Below are positions 44,383 to 52,833 of a stretch of 64,000 bases of DNA, piece by piece (position 1 is the first letter of the stretch; each line of letters begins with the position of its first letter). This DNA is from Deltaproteobacteria bacterium (GTDB taxonomy: Bacteria > Myxococcota_A > Polyangia > DRWM01 > JAAZOP01): NCBI GenBank assembly GCA_016218765.1, contig JACRCZ010000147.1, forward strand, positions 62,001-126,000, in the 5' to 3' direction. The notes beneath the pieces were generated by a model, which had not been told where the DNA came from, did no database searches, and was given only the letters and a program-made list of their open reading frames with translations. Position numbers and translations under genes: made by a program.

Positions 44383-46215
44383 GTGACGACCCCCGCCGGC
44401 CCGGGCACGATCCTCGACGGAAAGTACCGCCTGCTCCACCCGCTGGGGCAGGGAGGCATGGGCGTCGTCTGGGCGGCCGAGCATCTGGTCCTGGGCCGAC
44501 GCGTCGCCGTGAAGCTTCTGCGGCGCGAGTTCGCCGAGGATCGCACGAACGCGCGCCGCTTCGCGCAGGAGGCGACGGCGGCGTGCCGCATCGGCAGCCC
44601 GCACATCGTCGCGATCCTCGACTTCGGCAGCGGGCCCGACGGCGCACCCTACCTGGCGATGGAGCTGCTCTCCGGCGAGACGCTCGGCGCGGCCCTCTTC
44701 GACCGGCCGCCCATGGCCCTGCCGCGCGCGCTCGACATCGCCGGCCAGATGCTCGCGGGCCTCGGCGCCGCGCACGCCTGCGGCATCGTGCACCGCGACG
44801 GCAAGCCGGAGAACGTGTTCCTCACGTCCTGCGGCGAGCGGCGCGACTTCGTCAAGCTGCTCGACTTCGGCCTCTCGCGCGTGCTTTCCGGCGACACCGC
44901 CACGCGCCTCACGCGCACCGGCGCGGTGCTGGGCACGCCGTCGTACATGTCGCCCGAGCAGGTGATGGGGTCGCGCGACATCGACCACCGCAGCGATCTA
45001 TGGTCGGTGGCCGTCGTCCTGTACCTGGCGCTCACGGGACGGCGCCCGTTCGACGGCCCGACCGTGGCCGATCGCCTGGCGGCGATCGTCGCCGCCGCGC
45101 CTCCGCCGCTGTGCGCGTTCCGCCCCGACCTGGACCCGGGCCTGGAGGCCGCCTTCCACCGCGCGCTCGCCCGCGAGCCCGCGCGGCGCGTGGGATCGGC
45201 CGACGAGTTCCGTGCGCTGCTCGCGCCGTTCGACGCGGGCGGCGTCTCGCCGTACGAGACGCGTGCCGCCGCGCCGGCGTCCGTCGCGGCGTGTCCGGAA
45301 GCCGCGCGCGCGGTTCTCGCCGGGGCGGGCGTCCCGACGGCGGTCGCCGCTCCGCGTCCCGGACCCTCCGCCCTCGTCCCCGGCGGCGCCCCGACGGCGG
45401 TCGCGATCCCTCCGCCTCTCGCGCCGGCAGCGCCTGCCGGTCCGGCCCGGCCTGCCGCGGCCCGCCGGCGGGTCCTGCCCTGGGTCGCCGGCGCCGTCGT
45501 TCTCGGCGCCGCGCTCGTCGCGGTCGCGCTGTTGATCCTCGATTCGGGCAGCGACGGACGTCGCTCGTCCCCGCCGCTCGCTGCGGACGCGCCATCGGCC
45601 GGCGCCGACGGCCGCGAGTCCCCGGCGGCCGCGGCGCCGGGCGGAGCGGTCGCGAGTCCCGGCCCGGACGCGGGCCCGACGCCGCCGCTCTCGGCGCCGG
45701 GTCCGGACGCGGTCCGCGAGCGCTACATCGGGGTGCTCGTGGAGACGATGTGCTGGGAGGCGCGGCGCGCCCGTGACGGACTCCCGACGCGGGCGAGCGA
45801 GATGCGGGACGCGTCCCTCGCCATCCTGTCGGCGAAGGGTCTCACGGAGCAAGGCTGGACGGCGCTCGACGAGCGGATGGCGCCGGACGGGGCGAGCGGG
45901 CGGGAGGTGCTCGCGCGGGCGCGGGCCGCCTGCGGACTTGCCGACGCGGACCCGGAGCTGGCGGCGCTCGACGAGCGCACCAGGGTCCTGCGGCTGCAGG
46001 CGGAGATCACTTGCTCGTTCCTGGCGGACTCCCCGAGGCCGACGGCGACACGGGATCCGTCGGTGCCGCTGACCGCGCCGCTCGTCGCACGGTACGGCTG
46101 GACGACCGCGCAATACGTCCTGGCCCTCCGGCGGCTGATGGCCGAGCCCGGCGGCGCGAACGCACTCGGGAACGCTGCCGCGAGCTGTCTGCCGGGCGCG
46201 GCGTACCTCCCTTGA
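44383..46215 (+). CDS. Ser/Thr protein kinase with variant catalytic loop HRDGKPEN
   Basis: The 610-residue protein has a kinase domain at residues 10-275 with GQGGMGVVWAAE, AVKLL, HRDGKPEN (Gly where Leu or Met is usual), DFGLS and MSPEQ. A membrane segment lies at about residues 365-387 (LPWVAGAVVLGAALVAVALLIL). The exterior part, about 220 residues, includes a helical domain with two Cys (MCWEARRAR, ITCSFL) that I do not recognise. The Asp and Lys of the catalytic loop remain, so activity is likely. The GTG start lies 14 bases after the flotillin stop. It may phosphorylate flotillin-associated targets; this is inferred. Confidence 0.85.
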   Translation: MTTPAGPGTILDGKYRLLHPLGQGGMGVVWAAEHLVLGRRVAVKLLRREFAEDRTNARRFAQEATAACRIGSPHIVAILDFGSGPDGAPYLAMELLSGETLGAALFDRPPMALPRALDIAGQMLAGLGAAHACGIVHRDGKPENVFLTSCGERRDFVKLLDFGLSRVLSGDTATRLTRTGAVLGTPSYMSPEQVMGSRDIDHRSDLWSVAVVLYLALTGRRPFDGPTVADRLAAIVAAAPPPLCAFRPDLDPGLEAAFHRALAREPARRVGSADEFRALLAPFDAGGVSPYETRAAAPASVAACPEAARAVLAGAGVPTAVAAPRPGPSALVPGGAPTAVAIPPPLAPAAPAGPARPAAARRRVLPWVAGAVVLGAALVAVALLILDSGSDGRRSSPPLAADAPSAGADGRESPAAAAPGGAVASPGPDAGPTPPLSAPGPDAVRERYIGVLVETMCWEARRARDGLPTRASEMRDASLAILSAKGLTEQGWTALDERMAPDGASGREVLARARAACGLADADPELAALDERTRVLRLQAEITCSFLADSPRPTATRDPSVPLTAPLVARYGWTTAQYVLALRRLMAEPGGANALGNAAASCLPGAAYLP

Positions 46216-46306
46216 CCGCGTCCCTTCACGTCCCGCCCCGCACGCCCTTCCCGGCCCTTCCCGGCCCGGGTTGTTGCCCGGCGGCCGCTGTGCCAAGCTT
46301 CGGCTC

Positions 46307-47854
46307 ATGAAGCGCATCATCACGGCGGTGGGGTTGGCGGCGGGCGTTCTCGGCTGCGCGCAGGCGGACGGACCAGTCGGCGTCCCGGGGGCGGGCGAGT
46401 CGCCGCTGGGCACGTGGCAGGGCGCCGTCGTCGTTTGCGCCGACGGCCCGACGCTCGATGGCATCGACGTCTCCTACTACCAGGGGACGATCGATTGGGA
46501 CGCGGTCGCGGCCGACGGCATCGACTTCGCGTTCATTCGCGTCAGCGACGGCATCGGCTTCGAGGACCCCCGGTTCGACGCGAACTGGGCCGAGGCGGCA
46601 CGCGTCGGCATCGTGCGCGGCGTCTACCAGTTCTTCCGGCCCGGCCAGGACCCCGTCGCCCAGGCCGATCTCCTGATCGCGCGCATGGGCGCCCTGGGAC
46701 CGGGCGACATGCCCCCGGTCGCCGACGTCGAGGATGACGACGGCGAGTCGGCGGCGACGATCGCCGCCAACCTGGCGATCTGGATGGACCGCGTCGAGGC
46801 CGCGATCGGCCGTCCGCCGATCATCTACACCGGCCCCTACTTCTGGGAAAGCGCGGTCGGCGCCGCCGATTTCTCCGAGCATCCGCTGTGGGTCGCGAAC
46901 TGGGGCGTCTCGTGCCCCGACACCCCCGCCCCCTGGACCGACTGGCTCTTCTGGCAGGACAGCGCCTCGGGCAGCATCGCCGGCATCTCCGGCGACGTCG
47001 ACACCGACATCTTCAACGGCGACATGGCCTCCCTCCTGTCCTATGCCTCCAACACCCCTGTCTGCGGCGACGGCTGGTGCACGGGAGACGAGACGTACGA
47101 CACGTGCCCCGGGGACTGCCCGCGCTGCGAGCCGATCCCGCCTCCCGGCCGCGTGGTCGAGGAGACCGAGATCTGCTTCGAGGCCGGCGGGCCCGCGGAG
47201 TACTGGCACGTCGAAAGCGCCGGCTCGGGCGGCTCGCTCCTGCACACGGGCACGACGGATCACGACTACGTCGTCAACTTCGCGGTGTGGAACCTCGATT
47301 TCGAGGAGGGCGGCAACTACCGCGTCGAGGCGTACACCGACGCGACCTGGGCCCAGTCGCGGACCGCGCCGTACCAGGTGCGTCACGCCGGCGTCGTTTC
47401 CCCGGTCACCGTCGACCAGACCCTCGCCGACGGCTGGAACCTCGTCGGCGAGTTCGCGTTCGCCGCCGGCGCCGATCAGTGGGTGCGCGTCGATGACAAC
47501 ACCGGCGAGCCGGGCTCCACCGACACGCAGCTCGTCGCCGACGCCGTGCGGCTCACCCGACTCGATCCGCCGGGCGCCGACGCCGATGCCGATGCGGATG
47601 CGAGCACGGATGCGGGCGCGGATGCCGACTCGGACGCCGCTCCGGACGCGGACGCCGCCGCCGACGGCGCGGGCGACGTGCCGACCTTCGATACCGGGGG
47701 CGGCGACGCGGGGACGGGCGACGGCGGCGACGGCGCCGAAGACGGGGAGGGTTGCGGTTGCGCGGTGCCCGGCTCGCGTCCCGCGCCCGGCGTCTTCCTC
47801 GCGGCGTTCGCGCCGGCCCTTGTGTCGCTTTGCCGCCGGTTCCGGCGGCGGTGA
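46307..47854 (+). CDS. GH25 muramidase lipoprotein with MYXO-CTERM-like tail
   Basis: The 515-residue protein begins with lipobox VLGC (Cys17). The GH25 domain (about residues 45-240) has GIDVSYYQGTIDW, FIRVSDG, PVADVEDDDGES and WVANWG, the family's Asp and Glu. Next come a Cys-rich patch (CGDGWCTGDETYDTCPGDC), a golvesin/xanthan-lyase-type domain (about 280-425), and an Asp/Ala linker. The end is GCGCAVPG, a hydrophobic stretch and RRFRRR, like MYXO-CTERM. GH25 cuts the glycan chain of peptidoglycan. Lipobox and C-terminal signal on one protein is unusual. Confidence 0.82.
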   Translation: MKRIITAVGLAAGVLGCAQADGPVGVPGAGESPLGTWQGAVVVCADGPTLDGIDVSYYQGTIDWDAVAADGIDFAFIRVSDGIGFEDPRFDANWAEAARVGIVRGVYQFFRPGQDPVAQADLLIARMGALGPGDMPPVADVEDDDGESAATIAANLAIWMDRVEAAIGRPPIIYTGPYFWESAVGAADFSEHPLWVANWGVSCPDTPAPWTDWLFWQDSASGSIAGISGDVDTDIFNGDMASLLSYASNTPVCGDGWCTGDETYDTCPGDCPRCEPIPPPGRVVEETEICFEAGGPAEYWHVESAGSGGSLLHTGTTDHDYVVNFAVWNLDFEEGGNYRVEAYTDATWAQSRTAPYQVRHAGVVSPVTVDQTLADGWNLVGEFAFAAGADQWVRVDDNTGEPGSTDTQLVADAVRLTRLDPPGADADADADASTDAGADADSDAAPDADAAADGAGDVPTFDTGGGDAGTGDGGDGAEDGEGCGCAVPGSRPAPGVFLAAFAPALVSLCRRFRRR

Positions 47855-47873
47855 CGTCGGGCCGGGGGCGGGC

Positions 47874-48647
47874 ATGGGCTTTTTCGACGACACGGACGGG
47901 CTCGTGGGCGCGGCCAAGGTCGCGGCCGGGTGGGGCATCCTCGCGTTCGACACGGCGGCGCTCGGCCTGGCCGTCATCGCGGTCTCGGCGCTGCCGGGCG
48001 GGATGCGTCCCGCCTACGAGATCGGTCGCTTCTGGGCGATGGCCAACCTGTGGACGTTGGGTGCCGACCTGCACATCCTGGGGCGCGAGCACGTGGTTCC
48101 GGGCCAGGCCTACGTGCTCATGGTGAACCACCAGAGCCACCTCGACACCGGGGCCGTCGTGGCCGCACTGCCGATGCACTTGGCCTACGTGATGAAGCAG
48201 GAGCTGCGGAAGATCCCCATCTTCGGCTACGGCTGCGAGCGCATGGGCATGGTGTACGTCGAGCGGGGCAATCGCGAGTCGGCGCGGCGCTCGATGGCCG
48301 AGGCGGCGCGTCGCGTCGCGGCGGGGCGGTCGGTGGTGTTCTACCCCGAGGGGACGCGCAGCCGCGACGGGCGGTTGGGCGAGTTCAAGACGGGGGGCTT
48401 CCGGCTGGCGATCGAGGCCCAGGTGCCCATCCTCCCCGTCTCCATCTCGGGGACGCGCGCGATGTTCCCGCCGGACAGCTGGCGTTTCCGCGCGGGCCGC
48501 ATCGACATCGTGATCGGCGACCCGATCTCCACGACGGGCCTGAAGCAGGAGGACGTGCCCTCGCTGCTGGCGCGCACCCGCGCCGCGATCCTGTCCGGTC
48601 TTCCGCGCGAGGCCGCCGGGGCGGAAGGAGCGTCGGAGCGGGGCTGA
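47874..48647 (+). CDS. PlsC-type 1-acylglycerol-3-phosphate acyltransferase
   Basis: The 257-residue protein has an N-terminal hydrophobic region and the four PlsC motifs: VNHQSHLDTG (HX4D), PIFGYGCERMGMVYVERGN, FYPEGTRSRDG, and VPILPVSISGT. It acylates lysophosphatidate to phosphatidate at the inner membrane. The ATG is in a separate frame from the upstream muramidase gene and lies 20 bases after its stop, so co-transcription is likely. The chromosomal context gives no hint of a special substrate. Confidence 0.88.
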   Translation: MGFFDDTDGLVGAAKVAAGWGILAFDTAALGLAVIAVSALPGGMRPAYEIGRFWAMANLWTLGADLHILGREHVVPGQAYVLMVNHQSHLDTGAVVAALPMHLAYVMKQELRKIPIFGYGCERMGMVYVERGNRESARRSMAEAARRVAAGRSVVFYPEGTRSRDGRLGEFKTGGFRLAIEAQVPILPVSISGTRAMFPPDSWRFRAGRIDIVIGDPISTTGLKQEDVPSLLARTRAAILSGLPREAAGAEGASERG

Positions 48648-48653
48648 CGCCCC

Positions 48654-48944
48654 CTACTCCTCCGAAGGGTGGCAGGTGCCCCACGCCGAGCTTGCCGGGT
48701 CCACGGGCGGCTCGCAGAACCACCCGGGTCCGTTGGCCTGCTGGCACTCCAGGTCGTCCCGGCACTGCTCGCCGGCACCCGGCTGGGGCATGACGTAGGA
48801 CGGAGCCGGGCCGTAGACCGTCGAGATCGGCGGCGGGCCGTAGTAGACGGGGCAGCCCGCCGCGAGAAACGCCCCGGAGCACAGCCCCACGGCGATGACC
48901 CACGGTCGCACCTTTCGCCCCATACGCAACCACCAACCAAGCAT
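48654..48944 (-). CDS. Small Cys-containing lipoprotein
   Basis: The 96-residue product has a long basic n-region, a hydrophobic stretch and lipobox LAAGC (Cys31), then a Pro/Tyr-rich linker (YYGPPPISTVYG) and a short domain with four Cys (CRDDLECQQANGPGWFCEPP...CHP). A GGAAGGAGGGACG site precedes the ATG. It is convergent with the acyltransferase gene. The function is unknown; small dicluster Cys lipoproteins of this type are frequent in this window. Confidence 0.65.
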   Translation of the reverse strand: MLGWWLRMGRKVRPWVIAVGLCSGAFLAAGCPVYYGPPPISTVYGPAPSYVMPQPGAGEQCRDDLECQQANGPGWFCEPPVDPASSAWGTCHPSEE

Positions 48945-49141
48945 GTCGCGTCCCTCCTTCCTCGGCCGGACCCCCGAGTCGACCACGATTCCCGGCTTCG
49001 GGGCAACTCCCACCGCGCGTACCTCGCCGCCTGCCGTTGCCCATGCCCCCGTCCGGATGCTACGTTCCGGCCGTGGACGCAAACCGCATCGCCGAGTCTG
49101 CCGGATTCGAACGCCGGTCGGAGCCATGCTCCGCAAGACCC

Positions 49142-49456
49142 ATGCCGGGGACGCCTTCGGGCCGCTCCGCCGGCTCCGGCGCCCGCCTGGGACTTGTGCT
49201 CGTTGTCCTGCTGTCCGCCCCGGGCCTGGTCGGCATGGACTGCTGGGGCGGAACGAACGAATGCGATCCGCCCGACGGAGCGAACCTCTTCGAGGAGGCG
49301 CTGTACTGCAGGAGCGGCGTCCGCGGATTCTGCCGCGAGGGCGGCCACCAGGGCGACACGGTCTGGGAGGCGCGCCCGTGTCCCGACGGCAGCACGTGCA
49401 CGATGCGGAACGACCGGGCCGTCTGCCTGCTGCCCAACGGCACCGAGGTTCCCTGA
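49142..49456 (+). CDS. Small secreted Cys-rich protein
   Basis: The 104-residue protein has a signal peptide (SGARLGLVLVVLLSAPGLVG) and a mature part with seven Cys (DCWGGTNECDPPDG, YCRSGVRGFCREGG, CPDGSTCTMRNDRAVC). No lipobox with small residue before Cys is present. In-frame starts further upstream (49037) give a non-signal N-terminus, so I use the ATG at 49142, although its ribosome binding site is weak. Family unknown. The gene stands alone, 197 bases from the divergent small lipoprotein gene. Confidence 0.55.
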   Translation: MPGTPSGRSAGSGARLGLVLVVLLSAPGLVGMDCWGGTNECDPPDGANLFEEALYCRSGVRGFCREGGHQGDTVWEARPCPDGSTCTMRNDRAVCLLPNGTEVP

Positions 49457-49701
49457 GCCGGACACGCCGCCGAACCGTCCGTCGAGGAACGCGACCAGGG
49501 CGGGCGCGACCTCCCAGACGCGAAGCCGGCGCACGCGAACCGCCCCCTGCCGGGTCTCGCGCGGCCGCTCCCACGCCGGCTCCCGGATCGGCAGGCTGAC
49601 CAGGGGGCCGGCGCCCCCGGCCCCAGCCACCAGCCACCGGCTACCGGCCCCCGCCCCCCGCTACCCGCCCCCCGTCCGGCAACGTTGTTTCCGAGCGGGC
49701 C

Positions 49702-50301
49702 CTAGTGCGGGACCCGCGTCGGCGCGGCAGGCGTCGCCGGTCCGACGTCCAGCGACAGGATCTCCAGGCCCAGCTTCGCCAGCTCGGGCGACGCTTCCTC
49801 GCGGACCACGGCGCTGACCTTCGCCCGGTCGGATTCCAGCTCGCCGGCCGTGAGCTGGGCCGCGACCGCCCGCAGCGCTCCCTCCAGCGTCTCCCGCGCG
49901 ACGAGCGCGACGTCCTCCCGCGTCCGACCCAGGAAACGCTCCACGTAGTTCGTCAGGACCATGAGGTCCCGGCTGATCGCCACGCTCGCCGTCGCCTCGA
50001 GGTCGATGCGCCCGCCCGCGCGCGTGAACGCGCCCGGGATGCGGATGGCCAGGGTCATGACCGTCCCGTCGATGACGTCCGCACGCTCCACGATCGGCAG
50101 CCGCAGCGCTCGCCCCCCGATCACCACGCGGTACCCCACCACCCGCCCGTCCGGCAATCGATTCGGCCGGCCGCTCAGCACCAGGATCTGGTTCGGCGCC
50201 GCCACGTACAGCAGCCGCCGCAGCGCGACCGCCAGCACCACGAGCATCACCACCATCACGCCTGCGGCGATGCCCACCAACACGAGCGGATTCTGACCCA
50301 T
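49702..50301 (-). CDS. Short SPFH/flotillin-like membrane protein
   Basis: The 199-residue protein has one N-terminal membrane segment (about residues 8-28) and a single SPFH/band-7-type domain: YVAAPNQILVLSGRPNR, MTLAIRIPGAFTRAGGRIDLEATASVAISRD, FLGRTREDVALVARETLEGALRAVAAQLT. These match the first part of flotillins, including the one at 42224-44368. The long coiled coil is missing; the protein ends after AKLGLEILSLDVGP. It could be a minimal SPFH scaffold or a truncated flotillin. The ATG at 50301 is chosen because the segment before it is not homologous. It diverges from fbp. Confidence 0.75.
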   Translation of the reverse strand: MGQNPLVLVGIAAGVMVVMLVVLAVALRRLLYVAAPNQILVLSGRPNRLPDGRVVGYRVVIGGRALRLPIVERADVIDGTVMTLAIRIPGAFTRAGGRIDLEATASVAISRDLMVLTNYVERFLGRTREDVALVARETLEGALRAVAAQLTAGELESDRAKVSAVVREEASPELAKLGLEILSLDVGPATPAAPTRVPH

Positions 50302-50588
50302 GGCGCGATTCTCCCGCCCTCTTGCCCCCAGCGCAATCTCCGTGCGCGACGAATGCCGCTCGTTGCGAAGTCCTTCCAGACACGTCTCGACGGCAGCCGG
50401 GCACCCGACCGTGTGTCCCATCCGTAACGGCGCGCCCGTTGCCGTCCGGAACGGTCGGCGGCTGCCGCGGCCCGTCGGGACCGACCGCCTCTTTGCACCC
50501 GCGCCCGCCTCGCCTAGACTCCGCGCCGTTGCCGGCCGGCGGCGCCGGCCGGGCGCCCGGCCGGCGGCCGTCGGCCAGGGAGGTGCGC

Positions 50589-51572
50589 GTGGTCAACTGC
50601 GAACAGACGTTCATGGACTTCCTGCTCCAGCACCAGGAGAAGCACAACCGCACCTACCACTTCCTGATCCTCATGAACTCCGTGCTCAACGCCGCGCGCC
50701 GCATCCAGCACTACTACCTCACCGGCGCCCTGCGCGGACTGCTCGGCCGGACCGGCACGACCAACGTCCAGGGCGAGCCGGTGCTGCAACTCGACAAGAT
50801 CGCCAACGAGATCACCCGCCACTACCTGCGGGCCTCGGGCCGGGTGATCCACGCGGTCAGCGAGGAGGAGAAGCGCATCATCCCGATGAACCCCGAGGGG
50901 CGCTACTTCTTCTACTACGATCCCATGGACGGCAGCTCCAACGTGCCGCACAACCTCCCCATCGGCTTCATGTTCGGCACCGCCAAGCGCAACCTCGACG
51001 GGCCCGAGGACAACCACCTGCGGGCCGGGCGCGAGTACATCGCCGCGGGCATGTTCGTCATCCCCACCGGGACGTTCACGCTGGCGCTGCGCGACGCCGG
51101 CTGCTGGCGCTTCCACATCGACGAGACGATGAGCTTCGTGCGGCCGACGCGGGTCGTGCTCCCCGACAGTCCCGGGACCTGGGAGCTGTCGTTCAACTCC
51201 GCCAACCGCGACACCTGGGCCCCCGGCGTTCGGCAGTGGGTGGTCGACCACGAGCAGCGCTACGCCTTCCGCTATCTGGGCGCGCTGGCCGCGGACTTCC
51301 ATCGCGTCCTGACCAACGGCGGCATGTTCCTCTACCCGGCGATCCTGAACCACCCCGATCCGAAGAAGAACCGTCCGCGGGGCAAGCTCCGCCTGATGTA
51401 CGAGGGCTCCGTCGTGGCCTTCATGTGCCGCGAGGCGGGCGGCCGGGCCATCGACGAGACCGGAACGCCGATCCTCGACGTCCTCCCGCTCGACCCCCAC
51501 CAGCGCACCGCCCTCTATGCCGGCTCCGCCGCGCTCGTGGACGAGATCGCGACCGTGCTCCGGGGCTCCTGA
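50589..51572 (+). CDS. fbp: Class I fructose-1,6-bisphosphatase
   Basis: The 327-residue enzyme hydrolyses fructose-1,6-bisphosphate in gluconeogenesis. Motifs are LDKIANEI, the metal loop DPMDGSSN, and RLMYEGSVVAFMCREAGGRAID near the C-terminus. The usual Met/Phe residues of YExxPMAF differ (YEGSVVAF). The GTG start lies behind AGGGAGGTGCGC. Neighbours are a short SPFH protein and a convergent MFS exporter, so there is no clear operon. Confidence 0.88.
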   Translation: MVNCEQTFMDFLLQHQEKHNRTYHFLILMNSVLNAARRIQHYYLTGALRGLLGRTGTTNVQGEPVLQLDKIANEITRHYLRASGRVIHAVSEEEKRIIPMNPEGRYFFYYDPMDGSSNVPHNLPIGFMFGTAKRNLDGPEDNHLRAGREYIAAGMFVIPTGTFTLALRDAGCWRFHIDETMSFVRPTRVVLPDSPGTWELSFNSANRDTWAPGVRQWVVDHEQRYAFRYLGALAADFHRVLTNGGMFLYPAILNHPDPKKNRPRGKLRLMYEGSVVAFMCREAGGRAIDETGTPILDVLPLDPHQRTALYAGSAALVDEIATVLRGS

Positions 51573-51581
51573 GGCGGCGGC

Positions 51582-52769
51582 TCATCCGACGCGGCGCAGG
51601 GCGGGGTACGTGGCGAGGATGACCAGGGCGCCGCAGGCGAGCGCGGCGGCGCCCAGCGCGACGGTGTTCGGCTCGCCGAGCCGCTCCGCCAGGCCTCCCG
51701 CCAGGAGGGCGCCGAGCGGCATCGAGCCGAAGAAGGTCAGCGTGTACACGCCCATCACCCGGCCGCGGAAGGCGTCGTCCGACAGGGTCTGCACCAGCGT
51801 GTTGGCCATGTTGAAGCACAGGATCAGCGTCGCGCCGACGGCGACGAGCATGAGCATCGCCAGCGGCAGCGAGCGGACGGCGGCGAAGAGCAGCAGGGCG
51901 ACGGGCAGGGCGAGGGCGCCGGACAAGAGCAGCCGTCCGCGAAGCCGCGTGCGTCCGAGCGAGGCGATGGCCAGGGCGCACAGGAGGGCCCCGGCGCCGC
52001 GCGCCGATTGCAGCCAGCCGTTGGTCGTCGCGTCCCCGTGCAGGATCTTCACCGACCATGCCGGCAGCAGCGTGACGTACGCGATGCCGAAGATCGTGAC
52101 CATCGCGACCAGCACCAGGATGACGAGGATCGTGCGGTTCGCGGCCACGTAGCGCAGCCCCTCGACCAGCTCGCCGAGCGTCGACTTCCTTCGCGGCGGG
52201 GTTTCGTGCGCCGGCAGGCGCATCATCGCCAGCGCGGCAATCACCGCCACGAAGGACAGCGCGTTGAGCGAGAAGCACCAGCCGGGCCCGACCCAGTCGT
52301 AGAGCACGCCGCCCGCCGCCGGCCCCAGCGTCGTGGCGGTGTTGAACTGGAGCGAATTGAGCGCCACGGCGTTGGTCAGGTCGTCGCGCCCGACCAGATC
52401 GAGCACGATCGACTGGCGGGCCGGCGCGTCGAACGCGTTGGCGATGCCGAGCAGGAAGGCGAGACCGACGACGTGCCAGGCCTCGATCCGTCCCGCGAAG
52501 GTGAGCGCCGCGAACACGACCGAGAGCGCCATCATCGCGAGCTGCGACCAGACGAGGATCCGCCGCCGCGGCAGGCGGTCGGCGATCACCCCCGCGTAGA
52601 GCATGAAGAACCAGGTCGGCAGCCCGGCGGCGAACGCCACGAAGCCCAGGTAGGCCGGCGACCGCGTCAGCTCGAAGACCAGGTAGCCCTGGGCCGTGGA
52701 CTGCATCCACGTGCCGAGCAGCGAGGTGAGCTGGCCGAAGAACCACAGGCGGTAGTTGCGGTGCCGCAA
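51582..52769 (-). CDS. MFS transporter, EntS/MFS_3-like exporter
   Basis: The 395-residue frame has about twelve hydrophobic segments and the loops GVIADRLPRRR and SDDAFRGRVMGVY typical of the MFS drug or siderophore exporters. The TTG at 52769 is the first conventional start, but family members usually begin a few residues earlier. The frame runs on to a CTG at 52829 that gives SLEHHVPEAPLGWGRTFASLRHRNYRL with GGAAGG eight bases before it, overlapping the PurN-like stop. The true start is probably that non-canonical codon. Substrate unknown. Confidence 0.78.
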   Translation of the reverse strand: MRHRNYRLWFFGQLTSLLGTWMQSTAQGYLVFELTRSPAYLGFVAFAAGLPTWFFMLYAGVIADRLPRRRILVWSQLAMMALSVVFAALTFAGRIEAWHVVGLAFLLGIANAFDAPARQSIVLDLVGRDDLTNAVALNSLQFNTATTLGPAAGGVLYDWVGPGWCFSLNALSFVAVIAALAMMRLPAHETPPRRKSTLGELVEGLRYVAANRTILVILVLVAMVTIFGIAYVTLLPAWSVKILHGDATTNGWLQSARGAGALLCALAIASLGRTRLRGRLLLSGALALPVALLLFAAVRSLPLAMLMLVAVGATLILCFNMANTLVQTLSDDAFRGRVMGVYTLTFFGSMPLGALLAGGLAERLGEPNTVALGAAALACGALVILATYPALRRVG

Positions 52770-52833
52770 GGAGGCGAACGTGCGGCCCCACCCGAGCGGC
52801 GCCTCCGGAACGTGGTGCTCGAGCGACAGGAGC

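Noticed and set aside
49085-49130. GGATTCGAACGCCGG looks like the T-arm of a tRNA on the minus strand
   Set aside because: The flanking bases do not form a five-pair stem around the TTCGAAT loop, and no acceptor or anticodon arm follows. It also overlaps the start of a small secreted protein gene.
49460-49630. Minus-strand frame with a protein-like stretch (LVSLPIREPAWERPRET)
   Set aside because: It has no start with a ribosome binding site, is preceded by simple repeats and overlaps a better gene on the plus strand.
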